A stretch of 64,000 bases of DNA, taken from the NCBI GenBank assembly GCA_963402885.1, contig OY727094.1:1924501-1988500 (forward strand), read 5' to 3'. This DNA comes from Antedon bifida. Taxonomy: Eukaryota > Echinodermata > Crinoidea > Comatulida > Antedonidae. Positions within the stretch are counted from its first letter, which is position 1; every line of letters begins with the position of its first letter. Shown here one piece after another: positions 39,401 through 50,855 of this stretch. A model generated the notes under the pieces. It ran no database searches, had not been told where the DNA came from, and saw only the letters and a program-made list of their open reading frames with translations. Made by a program: the position numbers and the translations under genes.

Positions 39401-42400
39401 CAAAAGCCAAGTTTCCCGGAAAAGTTGGATACTGCAAAATACACGATGGTTACAAATTATAATCGTTTTGAATTAATTACGCAATGTCTATAAAACAAAG
39501 TTCAACATTAAAAATTAAATATTTTTTGATATTAAAGATTAAAATATTATTTTCCCATAAATAAGTTATAAATACATTATGACTCATGTCTCCTTTCTAT
39601 GTACGCCCCTCAGGGAGTGCAATTAAAAGATGAAATGCAATTGATGTATATAACAGAGATCAAGAGGACATAAGATAGCTTCCGCTGAGCTTTATCAAAA
39701 CACAGACTAGATATCATAAACAAAGAGAATCCAGCAACATATGTGGGCCTAAAGTCGTTTGTAAAGTCTCAATGCAATGTCTCGTTGATGGGCGTCAGCG
39801 GTACTTTGGATGTGAGTGGGATCAACATAAGAATGAATCCAATAATAATTGTTTGATAAAAAATATCTTTATTTCTAAATAGTTTGGGGGAAAATGGCAA
39901 AATCAGCACTGTGGTCATGTTACAAGAGTTGTCAAAAGATGAAGTGTCTGAATTAAATAAAATAAAATATAGATTATTTGAACTTTTGCCATTTTTCCCC
40001 TGACTCTCAAAGCATTACGGTATCTACATATTCAAATAGTGCATGTAATCATGATTTCAGAAAAAAACAGAAAAAAATCTATATTTACCATATTTAAAAA
40101 AAAAAATCATTTGTACCATGTGACAAAAAAAAAGGAATGGAAAGGACAATATAATCAAATTAATTATAAACTAATTCCTTATGTATTTGTATCATATCCT
40201 TACCTTTTTATGAAATTCCAACTTGGTGACCAGAAGGGAACAATATGCATTGATTAACTTACTATATCCTTCTTGCATATGTCCCTAAACAAAAAAACAA
40301 AATAATTGACACTGAAAAATGTTGTTGGTTAATACGGCAGTCTTCCAAATTTGCGTTTGAAAGAAAGGATTGTGTCCAACTTAGTTACCTGGAGATCTAC
40401 TCAAGGAAAGAGGAAGGTTGGAAGACCTATGATGACATCATCAAGACACAGGCTAAACAACCAGAGATCGACAGACCAATATGTCAAATAGCAACCATTG
40501 GCACTCAAGTGAGTGGCTTTAAAGCTCTGTCTACACTATCAAACTAGTTTGACAAAAAAAAGTGATATACCCAAATATGGTAGTGATATGACATCATTTG
40601 TCACATAAAGTTTGATAGTGTAGACAGAGTTGAATACATTGTGTACTTATGCACAGCGTTTGGTTCAACTTACCCACATACTGCCCAGGTCTGATATGTG
40701 CTCAGAATGTTTCTGAGAATCTTTTACAACCTACAAAAGAAATATTAAATGTTTCAACATCTAAAAAATAATGGTACAATATGTACAGCAGTATGATCAG
40801 GGTCACCCACATGAGGGTACATTACAACTCACAGCGATACAATTTGAGATGGGTTTTCAATGAAAATTTCTACTTTTTTTTATATCTTGCTCTTAGAGGA
40901 AAAAGGCTATTGTCGGTTTATCCAGGTAAGCTAGGCACGAAGTAGACCAAGGTCTTGGAGTGGTATTATAAATGTTTATTACTTTTTATTCTCTCAGGGG
41001 GGAAAAGGTCTATGTTGGTTTATGCAGGTATTAGCCAGACACAAAACCGTGAGGTAAATGATACATGAGTTAGATAGCAACAGAAGGTCGCCCTCAACTG
41101 AAGGTCGCCCTCAACTTACGTGCTCATGTCCTTCCCTCATTAATTTGTGCAATGTATGACAGAACTTCCAGCAAACGATTGGGTTGCCTTGTTTCGGTAA
41201 TCGGGTGACAACTGTCCAAAACGTTGAAGCTCCCTTCTCTTGAAACGAACCAATGATGACATCTATACAGGGTTAAGATGATAACTTAACAGTGATGGTA
41301 TGGACAGACTTATCATTGCCTAAAGTGCAGACCTATTGATTTTTTATCTGTTCATCTGTTGGTCTAAAGATCTGTCTACACTATCAAACTTTATGTGACA
41401 AAAAAATATGATGTGTCCATATATGGACATGATGATGTCATATCACTATTAAATTTAAACCATATTTGGGTACATCACACTTCTTTTTGTCAAACTAGTT
41501 TGATAGTGTAGACAGAGGTTTAAAGAATGAGAATAGGTGGGAAGCCCACAACAACTAAATTGATGTTGAGTACAGTTTGGACAGAGAGTGTTGATTGATG
41601 ACACTTGTGTTTGAGATGGAGTGGAGAAAGTCACTGTTAAATTTGAGATAGGGAGAAATAGACTGGCACTAGAGGGGTTCTGTTTTAGCTCTACAAGATG
41701 TATTTAGAGTAAACAATATTAAAGTTCATTTTAAAAGACAATGCACAGATTTAAATACAGTAGCAACAACCGATATCGAAAGAAATAACTGAAGTGGATT
41801 GTGAAAGGATACTCCTAACATGTTTCTCTTTGACTGGTACTTCCTGACTGTTGATAGCCTTAGTAATACTGGTAGTCTGAAAAAAACAGAAACAATTATT
41901 ATCATAATAATGTAATTTAAGCAATTTATTTATTTCTATACTGTTACAGACATACAAAATATGTACTGTAGGGTACAGCTGTACAGTATGGCTTATCCAA
42001 TTTCTCCTCGCAAAAGTTTGAATGGAGGTCATCACATTGTCCAGTGATATTGACCTTGTTAGATTATAGTTTGGAATAATAGGTCATTAAGAGAATGTAC
42101 AGATGGACAATATACTGTACCATAAATTCATAAACTAAATAAAGTCCAAGCCTCAATGTTATCAATGAATTTTCAGCTATCAATTCAGTACATATTTGTT
42201 AATGTAAATGTCCAGTATACTGCATAAAAGGAAAGTGCTACAGTACATATTGTAGGAATGATACACAATCATGATACAATACTGCATCTTATAAATTCCC
42301 CCAAAAAATGGAAAACAAAAAAGAATTTGGGGGTTAAAAATCAAACAAAAAAGTAAAAAAAAATAATAATCTGATTTTTCAACCTATCGTTTTACAGTCA

Positions 42401-45400
42401 TAAGGCTTTCATTGAATTTATCGCCTTAAAAACTCTGAAGTTTACACACAGCAGGGCGTCGACACCAGCGGTTTGTTTGGTGTGTGCCCTGGTGTTTGTA
42501 ACACTGGAGTTTTGCAAGGCTACAGGTAAGTACAGTAAAAGGGGTATAGGACAAAGAGAACAGTTTGTAATACCAATTTTGTTAATAAATTTTATAAAAA
42601 ATAATTATTTAAAGAGGAACTTTTCACTAATTTGATTGAATGTGATTTCAATATGTCTTGATTTCTTTGTTAAACCAAACACAAACTACTCTACAACTAG
42701 CACATAAAATATACAGGCATGCTTTATATATTCAATAACCAACCTAATTTACATAATTTATTCAGTGTATAGAAATTCAAAATTTTAAAGAGAGTGTACA
42801 ATAAACAGACAGTCTGTGTAAAGCATCATTAATCTTTAATCTATTCATTTTTTTTTCATAATCATACTCACTATTATTTCTTTGTTCAAATCTTAGATAC
42901 CTTTATCATACAGTACATACACTGTATACTCAGTGTAATTTTGTAATTTCATAGATTTAAACTTTTAAAGTTTGGTCGCACCATAAAATTGTTACAAATG
43001 TTCTGTCTACTTTGAACAAACAGACAAACTAAAAAAAAGCCAAGACTATGTAAACTTTCTTAAAACCTTCTAAGCATTAATAACTTCTCCAAAAAACTCA
43101 GTTTTTTAAAAGAGTAAGAATCTATACAGTACCTCCATGGTCCAATATACAAATTACTTCTATATTCTAAAGCTCTGTCTATATCTATCACACTAGTTTA
43201 AAAAAAAATGTGATGTACCTAAATATGGTAGTGATATGCCTAAAATGGTAGTTATATGACATCATCGTGTCCATATATGATTTGATAGTGTAGACGGAGC
43301 TTTACGAAAGTTTACTGTAATTTCTGTTATTAAGTCATTTACTGTATTTAAGTAACTGTAAATAAACAAACTGACATTGAAACATTTAAAAAAGTAGATG
43401 ATCTAGTGTAATTTTAGTCAATTTATTGGACAATTACAGTCATCTACCTACAGTAGCATTAACAAAGAATCACAACATCTGCAAAATACGGTTAAGAATC
43501 AAAGTCATTCACCAGCCTATGTTGATTCAAACAACCAAGAGGCAATGTATCGGACAAATCCTATCAAGGATAGGAAATATGTATCCATTCAGACTTATTT
43601 TATACCTCCATGTTCAGAAAAATAATAAACTTTTTAAAATAAACTATTTTAAAATTCCATTTTTCTAAATTCTTAATTGTTGTAAGAATTGACAAAAAGA
43701 GATTTGATTTAAATTTTAGTCCTTGTTAAGTAATAAAATGAAATACAGACTTTAGTCAATCAAACTTGATGATTAAAAATAGATGAAATTGTAGATGGTA
43801 CAGTAATCATTAAAATTTGTATCAGATCATTCATGTAAAATGAGTATTTGACCTCAGAGGTCAATAACAACAGTATGCAGGTTTATTGTGAAGCTAGATA
43901 TAGCATCTATACTTTTAGACTTCTCTACTGAAATCACACAAAATACAAAGCTAAAGAAAGTACTACTGTGTAAAATACCAACACATTAATGTCATGTACT
44001 ACCAGAGCCATGTCATCTGAACAAACAGTTATCATAATTCTAAATCAATTCTACACACCTGTTTTTTTGTGAACACTCTCAAATCCTTAATAGATTGAAC
44101 CATTAAATGGATAGATGGCCCACCGTGCTGCGGGAACATGTCTGCAAAGTCTAGCCTATGGTACGGCATGTTATACTCTAGCCTTCTCTTAATGATACAA
44201 TGTATCCAAGATAACCGATCCTAAATATGTCTTGCTAAAATTTATTCCAAGTACACAACAAATTATTTTTTCAACTCGGCATAAGGTATCACCGTCGTCC
44301 TTTATACACGGTTAAAAACCAACAACTGAACGAAATTAGAATTAGAAATCATTTATAGCATTACTTCATTTGACTCCGCAACATGAGATCTACCACGCCT
44401 CAGGGTGCTAACTGTACTAGTAAGAATATCCACCACGAATCTATAATGTCTAGCAAGAATGTATACCTCATCAGTTTGCGGAACGACCTTAAAGGTCACG
44501 TACACATATGGATTGCAGGTTTGATAACATACAAATTTTGGATATTTTTAGTGGAATTGTTTATAAATGTTGAAGAATGCATGATAGCATTTGATAAACA
44601 CAAAATGTTCTGAAAATAACAAGAATCATACTATACCTCCAAACTACAGAATATTCTATTCAAATTGATGCATGGATAAATTCCAATATGTATTCCCAGA
44701 TGTGTATGGGACTGTATCTTCAATTATTTTATGAATTTATAGAATATTTGCTATTAAATATTATTTGGCACCAGGGATTATAACAAATAAGAAATTGCTT
44801 TATTCATGATGATCTACTGTGCTGCTACTATACTGTATATATATATATATAGTTATTATCTGATTGTGGCATGGCCTTCAAACTATACAAATGTATTTTT
44901 TGAGGAAGAAAAGAGGAAAATAGAGAAAAGTTCCTAAAGCTCTGTCTACACTATCAAACTTACTTTATGTGACAAAAACATGTGATGTGCCCATACAGTA
45001 TATGGACATGATGTTGTCATATCACTACTATATTTAAGCATATCACTACCATATTTGGGCACATCACAGTTTTTTTGTCAAACTAGTTTGATAGTGTAGA
45101 CAGAGCTTAAGGTTACAATTTTAACCTGTACTGTACAATGTACACTACTGTACAGTATATTCTTATTTCACACGGTAATAATACATGTACAGTACAGTAT
45201 GCTAACTACTGTACAGTAAGTAATGTTCTAAATTGTTTTCCCCTGAATGTCCTATCACAGCGACTAATTTAACTATCTTTCGCACTCTTTTCTACTATAT
45301 ATTACTTTACATAAAACAATCCCTAATATGGTAATTTTTAATGAAATGAATATTTCCTGATAGGAAATCCGACATACATTGTGTGTACATTAGCATTCAT

Positions 45401-48400
45401 CCGTAAAAATTAACAACAGAAAGATTTCCTACTTGAATACAATCCGCTCTTGTAAATCTTTGTAAATTGATCAAATAATAATAATCTATTTGACAACACA
45501 ATATACAATTTGTAATTAAATATGTTGATATACCGTATATTTCGGTGTATAAGTCGCACTTTTGACACGCAAATTTGACCTCTAAATTAAGGGTGCGTCT
45601 TATACACCGAACATAAATGCCTCACCACACAGATTGTACATAATCGTCACCTTGTTGGCGCGGCTAGCCTAGGTCTGAGTAGGCTAGGCTAGCTACAGTG
45701 TACTAACGTAACGGCAACCTGCTTCTGCCTAGTTTTCAAGGCAGGATTTTTAGCGTGATGTTATACTAAATATGATGAAAAGATTTGTTCATTATAGAGC
45801 TGTTTTTGGCGCTCCGATAAAATTTCATTTGTAAACGTTTACGATATTGGAATGTATTTATTTATAGTTATACGCACGATCGCCGTACCCCTAGCCTAGC
45901 ACAAGCCCTTCTTGGCGGCCACATGGTTTATGGTATTCGACTAGTATATTCTCCAGTTGATTATAGCATGGACCTAGCGTATACACTTCTCGGATACATA
46001 GGACTAATCGAATACTATTGTCCGTGAAAACGTGCGCCCTCTCGAAATGATCGAGCGAGGCTAGCCCACACACGTGCGTGTTACACACACGGTCATGCAC
46101 TCGATGTTGCGGGTGCGAAACTCATGAATAACAAGTTAGAAAGAACTTGTTGAGGCTGGGCGCGACCGAGCCTAGGTAAGAAAAAACCTAAATAAAGACT
46201 CCGTTGTAGATATAACAAAATATATTATTACAATAATATTGATTACAATTTAAAAAAACATTGTTTTGATGAAATATAAAGTGCGTCTTATACATCGACG
46301 ATATAAAAAATACCAATATTTTACTCTCAGTTAGGGGGTGCGTCTTATACACAGATGCGACTTATACACCGAAATATACGGTACTGTGTGTAGGTACTGA
46401 ATGTAGGTAATTCACAGTTTGGTACTACAGTGTACATGTGACATTACACTTTAGTTTTACAACTGATAGTTTAACTAAAAATGTTTAGTACTGATAATTA
46501 ATAGGAAATCATAATACCATGGAGCTACTAATTTTATAGCTCCATGATAATACAGTACAGTTACATACTGTACATGGGAATAGGGATGGTTACTGTACTG
46601 TAGGTGTCACAAAGTTTAAGAAGAGTTGGGGAAAAAGTAAACAGAGGTACAGTACTGTAGGTGTGAGTGTTGAAAATAGGCTGGGTGGAAGTACTACAGT
46701 ACATTGGGGAAAAGGGACTTTTTTGACGGTGGGGACTCCACCTAATTCTACCAAGCAAAAGGGGTAAAAGTTTGAAGGTGGGATATTCTACCTAATTCTA
46801 CTACCAAGCACAACAATTGAATTATCCTTTCTTGTGCATTTAGACTGATGTTGTGATGTCATCTGTTTGAACCCAGCATGTTAACATCACACACAACTGA
46901 TTGTTATTCTTTAATTTTGTGAATGACGTGATCTGTGACGATTATGATTAATCGTCTAAAAACGTGTTTGAGGAGCTTTTCTTGGCACCGTGCTCATTGA
47001 AGCATTTCAAATTGGAAGCAAGCCAAGTAACACTTATCCTGACAAATTCTATAAATAGATATTACATCATCGTCAGCCATGAAGTAAGCCATTGAAAACT
47101 TCACTTTTGCATATGAAAATGTTAAAGTATTAATAGACTTTATCTTGTATCATCTTGAGGTTTCTTATCAATTTGACTTTGACAAAAAAAGAAAAGATTG
47201 CTTGTTACTGTAAACAGTAAATTGTTGATTATATAGTAAAGCTCTGTCTACACTATTAATCTTTGATGTGACAAAAAAAATGTGATGTGCCCATATGGAA
47301 ATGATGTCATATCACTACTATATTTGGGCATATCACTACCATATTTGGGCACATCACACTTTTTTTGTCAAACTAGTTTGATAGTGTATACAGAGTTAAA
47401 CTTCAATTTTGAATTTTATTTAAAGATTCCAATAAATTTTTAAATATTTTATTTTCTAATCTCAGTAAAAATATTTTAAATATAGTTTTTTTATAATGTA
47501 CCATGAATAAACTAAAAATATTTTCATAAACTGTATTGAGGATAAATAATAAATAAAGTGAAATCTGAATATAAAAAAAATTATAATTTTAAAGATGACA
47601 AAATTTAATATATTAATAGTGTGCCTGTTTGTATAGAAAAGTCAGATGATTACATGCATACTGTTTATCATTGACTAATTTCAGGATATGCCAAGGCCCA
47701 CTGTGAGGGGAACAGACCACAAAATTACAAGTCAATGTCAAATATACAGAACAGGATCTATTAATTATAACAATACAACATTTTATGACAGAAAACGAAA
47801 ATACTTTGAAAACCAAAGTGATTCAGGATTAAACTAGAATGTGTCATCACACTTTGTGATTTAGGTCATAGTAGCAAAGTATTCCATTTTAGTTGTTTCC
47901 ACTCACACACCTACATTCACAATAAAGGTTTATCATCGGATTACAATTCAAGTACAATCAATAATTCTATGTACTCGCACTGTTAGTTTGTAATTAGTAA
48001 ATGTCACATTTAAAAACCTAAGTAAATTTCCTACTGTACTACTACTGTACTACTGTAGTATCATCCACTGAAATACAGTAAAATGCATTAAATTTCGCAC
48101 AGAGACATTTGTTTGGATGCAGGGGAATGTAACCTATAGTACATTATGTGCTTACGATTAAATTGAACGCTCCAGGATACTTTATTTAAGCAAAACCTAG
48201 ATTGACCTAAATTTAGATGACCTCGCAAATTATTTCAAATTAGTTGGGCCAGAGTGGACCATGAAAATGGCTTTTAGTGTAATTAAGCAAATTAATTGTT
48301 GGAACCTCCGTTTGGAACACATGTCAACATTTTGGATAATACTACTAAATACCCAAACAATTAATTTGGAAGATCCTGGAATAGCCTAGGACCCCAAAGT

Positions 48401-50108
48401 TAAGTACAATGTAGTAGACTGGCATTTCAACCATACATTTTCAATTCATAAACGTTCTGCTTTTCATTAGTAAATTTCAAAGTGTGTAACAACCTTTTTT
48501 TTTAAATTTTAATCAACGGTTTAACGGTTTATAATGTACATAGTACACCATCATTCAATACTGTAGTTTAAATGATCTGCTATACTGTAGGTCATCAGAT
48601 TATTTGCAATCTGGGCCATAAAAGCTAAATTAATGTCAATACACTATTTCCTACAGCACTTAGCATAAGTGAGTGCTAGATTATCAAATATGTTGCATAT
48701 TATTATTAACATAAATTATTTAAAATACTGACAAATAATCACATTGGTAGAAAATATAAACAATGGGGAAAGGACCACCTCTTCTAATAAAGGTTAGCAT
48801 GAATAAAAAATGATATTTATATTTATCGAAACTGATATTAATACTCATCCTTTAAGAGTTTCATAAAGTAATCAAAGAACAACAATACAGTACACTATAT
48901 TAGTCTGTTAGGCATAAAAAGTATGACAATAATTAAAGGTAAATAAACATCTAGTTTCTGTTTCTGTCCATACAGTAATTTTGAGTCAAAATGAAATGCA
49001 AAATAAACAATAAAAATAAAACCATATTGACACATGGACAGACTGTCCCTGTGTATTCCCCCCCCCCCCCCCCACCCTGGATATCTACCACTTCCAAATT
49101 TGGAGTAAAATTGAAAGTGATGAACTACATTGTGATCCTCGGGTATAACCCCACTCTGAGATACAAGTGTAACCCTGTAATTAAAAATATCAAAATATAT
49201 CTTGGAATTTCCTAAAACATGCTCTCAACTGTTTCACATTCAACCACAAGAAATTAATCCAACTACCTGATCACTTCCTTCCTTTTAAAATATGAAACAC
49301 AAAAGTCATGGTACAGTATTTGTACTTAACTAAAACTGTATTATATTAGTATTAACATTTATGATGCTGTACACTGTGTTGACTTAAACTTAGTCTATAC
49401 AGTATCATAAATTATTATTTTCTTTACATTATATAGATTGATATAAATTCATAATTAGAAGTTATTTTGCTATCTCAGTATATAAACAAACGTGATACAC
49501 AAATTAATAATTAATGTACTGATTTCAAAGTATATTTTGATTGTTATAGTATCGATAAAGTTACAGTTAATTAACATTTTTCCTTTTTTAAATAAAAAAA
49601 TTACATTTTCTGTTGAGTTTCCAATCAATGCCAAATGTCAATGGTGACAGAACTTATCTATAAATACCTACTATGATATTATTCCTATCTATGCCCTACT
49701 TATGATGTTGAGAGAATAGATATAGAGATTTTTATCATAACATTTTAGTATTTTTCTTCTTTATACATAGGCCTACATAGATTAGGATACAGTTATAAGA
49801 TATCCAAGAGATGTTTTTAAAAATAATCCGTGCCGTGGTGGTAACATTTAGATAGCTAGGCTAGTTTGCGGTGGTACATTACTGGACGGTTGCAATGATG
49901 CTGTGAGAGTAGGCCATATAATATAACTGGCCCAGCCTACCATCTAGCACAGTAAATACTGATGAACTAGCTTTACTATATTGCTGGTGGGGCACAGGCG
50001 GTACGAAAGATATAGAAAACTTTCTTTGTTTACCTGCTGTTTGACATAATTCTGTCGTTCAGTTTCAAGTGTATCACTTCTTCTTAGTTTTCGGGCAACG
50101 GACGCCAT
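27443..50108 (-). CDS. HIP1: Huntingtin-interacting protein 1 orthologue (HIP1/HIP1R)
   Basis: Twenty-five coding exons on the minus strand: 50108-50034, 41876-41813, 41262-41120, 40730-40674, 40284-40204, 39432-39349, 39063-39002, 37953-37813, 37512-37379, 36912-36790, 36298-36186, 36075-35910, 35460-35370, 35120-35032, 34619-34445, 33971-33882, 33772-33686, 33474-33367, 33109-32967, 32040-31933, 31588-31436, 31175-31075, 30733-30504, 30126-29951, 27496-27443. ANTH domain about 27-290 (PVKEKHVRN; FPGNL; CSHLYDYSVRLMFKLHAC; GHRDRF), a likely clathrin box LVDVD near 338-342, coiled coil about 360-560, I/LWEQ (talin-like, F-actin binding) domain about 690-925 (RWTEGLISAAK; CSHEIAASTAQLVAASRVK). 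Family knowledge: it links PtdIns(4,5)P2 membrane, clathrin/AP2 and actin in endocytosis. The exons sum to 2848 nt, one too many: exon 6 has a T5 run (39420-39424) where T4 gives the conserved frame; otherwise the product is 948 aa. Intron 1 is 8.2 kb. Phases do not separate HIP1 from HIP1R. Confidence 0.93.
27993..28134. mobile_element. family A MITE
   Basis: Left end AGCTCTGTCTACACTATC intact, right end GATAGTGTAAACACAGCT. Flanked by TAA and TTA. In the last intron of HIP1. Confidence 0.9.
28577..28735. mobile_element. family A MITE
   Basis: TAA on both sides. Ends AGCCTGTCTACACCATC and GATAGTGTAGACAAATCT. It is in the opposite orientation to the 27993 copy, judging by which end carries the AAACTAGTTTGAC arm. 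In the last intron of HIP1. Confidence 0.9.
29327..29486. mobile_element. family A MITE
   Basis: TAA on both sides; ends AGCTCTGTCTACGCTTTC and GATAGTGTAGACAGAGCT. In the last intron of HIP1. Confidence 0.92.
30303..30463. mobile_element. family A MITE, near consensus
   Basis: TAA on both sides and 18 of 18 terminal bases complementary (AGCTCTGTCTACACTATC). It ends 41 bp from HIP1 exon 23. With its two core words and both inner arms intact, this is a good reference copy for the family. Confidence 0.95.
32245..32415. repeat. dispersed repeat with AAAGCGC motif
   Basis: GTAAAGCGCACATATCTACT followed by AAAGCGCTGTGGACTAGATG resembles the GTAGCGCATATAAGCAAGCT / AATGCGCTGTACATAAATT stretch at 34032-34075. 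The two belong to a class of moderately conserved dispersed repeats; extent and origin are uncertain. In a HIP1 intron. Confidence 0.35.
33190..33346. mobile_element. hAT-type MITE with intact 8-bp duplication
   Basis: The 157-bp element starts CAGTGGTGTTATGAGCCC and ends GCCATTACACCACTG. GCTACATT lies on both sides (33182-33189 and 33347-33354). The CAGTGGTGT terminus with an 8-bp duplication is typical of the hAT superfamily. The interior is GC-rich (GGGGCCCC words) and non-coding. In a HIP1 intron between exons 19 and 18. Confidence 0.92.
34032..34310. repeat. dispersed repeat, weakly coding-like on plus strand
   Basis: After the TGTAGCGCATATAAGCAAGC head, an open frame on the plus strand reads GKEFHRVGAATAKALPAYVD and TTSRHWPPDLRDLVGW. 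The look of a conserved but short dispersed element, rather than a gene, comes from its position inside a HIP1 intron and its missing start and splice context. Not assigned to a known family. Confidence 0.35.
35210..35336. mobile_element. family A MITE, right end eroded
   Basis: Left end AGCTCTGTCTACACTATC; the right end stops at GATAGTGTAAACA. In the intron between HIP1 exons 14 and 13. Confidence 0.85.
35573..35693. mobile_element. family A MITE, right arm missing
   Basis: TAA then AGCACTGTCTACACTATC. The sequence follows the family through two core words, then breaks off at GGGAATATCAC. A family B copy follows within 35 bp. Confidence 0.85.
35726..35812. mobile_element. short family B MITE
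   Basis: TTA on both sides. Left end AGCTTGGTTCCCACT, right end TAGTGGGAACCAGGCT. At 87 bp it is an internally deleted form. It lies about 100 bp from HIP1 exon 12. Confidence 0.9.
36410..36567. repeat. dispersed repeat with CCCTCTTTATAGGGG words
   Basis: Words such as GGACACCTCTATTAAGGGG and GTGCCCTCTTTATAGGGGT repeat in opposite orientations. Comparable relicts are at about 11850-11935, 13590-13760, 34740-34880 and 38020-38120. The mirrored arrangement suggests the ends of an old inverted-repeat element, but no complete copy is present. Confidence 0.45.
37135..37221. mobile_element. family A MITE, right arm missing
   Basis: TTA then AGCTCTGTCTATACTATC; it ends at GGGCACATCAAACTT without the terminal repeat. 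Between HIP1 exons 10 and 9. Confidence 0.82.
37641..37744. mobile_element. short family A MITE
   Basis: TAA on both sides. Left end AGCTGTCTACACTTTAA, right end GATAGTGCAGACAGACT. The 104-bp length reflects loss of most of the left core. It ends 69 bp from HIP1 exon 8. Confidence 0.88.
40523..40630. mobile_element. short family A MITE
   Basis: Ends AGCTCTGTCTACACTATC and GATAGTGTAGACAGAGT; the core has a single copy. It lies 44 bp from HIP1 exon 4. Confidence 0.9.
41368..41519. mobile_element. family A MITE
   Basis: Ends AGATCTGTCTACACTATC and GATAGTGTAGACAGAGGT, with a small ATTAAATTTAAACC insertion in the core. Between HIP1 exons 3 and 2. Confidence 0.9.
43171..43301. mobile_element. family A MITE
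   Basis: Ends AGCTCTGTCTATATCTATC and GATAGTGTAGACGGAGCT; the right inner arm is deleted. In HIP1 intron 1. Confidence 0.88.
44059..44220 (-). CDS. candidate unannotated exon in HIP1 intron 1
   Basis: On the minus strand an open stretch of exactly 54 codons is bounded by an acceptor (ATATTTAG before 44220) and a donor (CAG then GTGTGT after 44059). It reads without a stop from DRLSWIHCIIKRRLEYN through FADMFPQHGGPSIHL to RVFTKKQ. It starts and ends in phase 0, as does the HIP1 exon 1/exon 2 junction it lies between, so it could be a cassette exon inserting 54 residues ahead of the ANTH domain. It also contains an ATG (44169) that could make it an alternative first exon. I do not recognise the peptide in HIP1, HIP1R or another family. 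A relict of a different gene is the main alternative. Confidence 0.4.
44938..45107. mobile_element. family A MITE
   Basis: TAA on both sides; ends AGCTCTGTCTACACTATC and GATAGTGTAGACAGAGCT match perfectly. The core word is present twice. In HIP1 intron 1. Confidence 0.94.
45531..46383. mobile_element. 853-bp non-autonomous DNA transposon
   Basis: The left terminus TACCGTATATTTCGGTGTAT (continuing AAGTCGCA) is the inverse of the right terminus (TGCGACTTATACACCGAAAT then ATACGGTA), 28 bp without mismatch. A second inner repeat, GGGTGCGTCTTATACACCGA on the left and GGGGGTGCGTCTTATACACA on the right, also occurs. The interior has no transposase-like frame. The superfamily is not clear from the ends, and I see no convincing target duplication. 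In HIP1 intron 1. Confidence 0.88.
46516..46547. repeat. short CATGGAGCTA hairpin
   Basis: ACCATGGAGCTA and TAGCTCCATGAT face each other across a short AT-rich loop. Similar in ends and size to the 15890 hairpin but different in its inner arm. Confidence 0.6.
47240..47396. mobile_element. family A MITE
   Basis: TAA on both sides; ends AGCTCTGTCTACACTATTA and GATAGTGTATACAGAGT. Two core words. In HIP1 intron 1. Confidence 0.9.
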
Positions 50109-50599
50109 TGTGTAAACTTTGATTAAGTATTTTATTCCACTAAATTTAGTTAAATACTTCCATACATTAGCAAACAAAATTTCCACACACTTCCATCACC
50201 GCCGCCTCACAAAGTTTGACAATAGATGGCGCTGTATTAAAATTGTAAATATTGAAATTTGAATAAAAAAATGAAAGACGTAATAATTATTTGTAATACT
50301 GTACAAAATCTGACCTGAAAAAACCACAATCCATCCTAAATAAATCATGCATATAGGCATAGGCCTAGTATCTATAATTAATACGTACCTCGATATGATA
50401 TACGCATTTCCTGCACGCATTTCCGGTATCACGTAGCGCGCTCACACATGCAGTACGCATTCATGTACGCAGTTCCGGTACGCGTAGCGCTCACATACGC
50501 AATTATACTGTATGCATTTCCGGCCGACGATCAGAGTAGAATGTTAGTTGTTAGTACGTTTGAGTGTACTGTTTTCAATGTAGGCTGGACTTGTCAACT

Positions 50600-50605
50600 G
50601 CCGAA

Positions 50606-50655
<50 letters not shown>

Positions 50656-50672
50656 AATCCCGGGTTTCGGCA
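50600..50672 (+). tRNA. tRNA-Phe-GAA: tRNA-Phe (GAA)
   Basis: A complete 73-nt cloverleaf without intron. The acceptor stem pairs GCCGAAA with TTTCGGC, discriminator A; D arm GCTC..GAGC with loop AGTTGGGA; anticodon stem CAGAC/GTCTG around loop TGAAGAT (anticodon GAA); T arm CCTGG-TTCAATC-CCGGG. A box TAGCTCAGTTGG and B box GGTTCAATCCC are intact, and a T-run begins six bases downstream (terminator). It lies 0.5 kb upstream of, and divergent from, HIP1. Confidence 0.97.
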
Positions 50673-50855
50673 TGTGTATTTTTGTTTTAGTAAAAAAAAA
50701 ATTATCTTTTTTTCTATTTATTTTTTTCTATTTCACATACATAGTAAAATATAGTATAGATTCTACAAATTAAAAAAGAAATACACCCATGCAGCAGCAC
50801 ATTTTTTTTTTTTAATTTCAACATTTATGTTTTTTTCTTCGTGAAATTGTATTAA

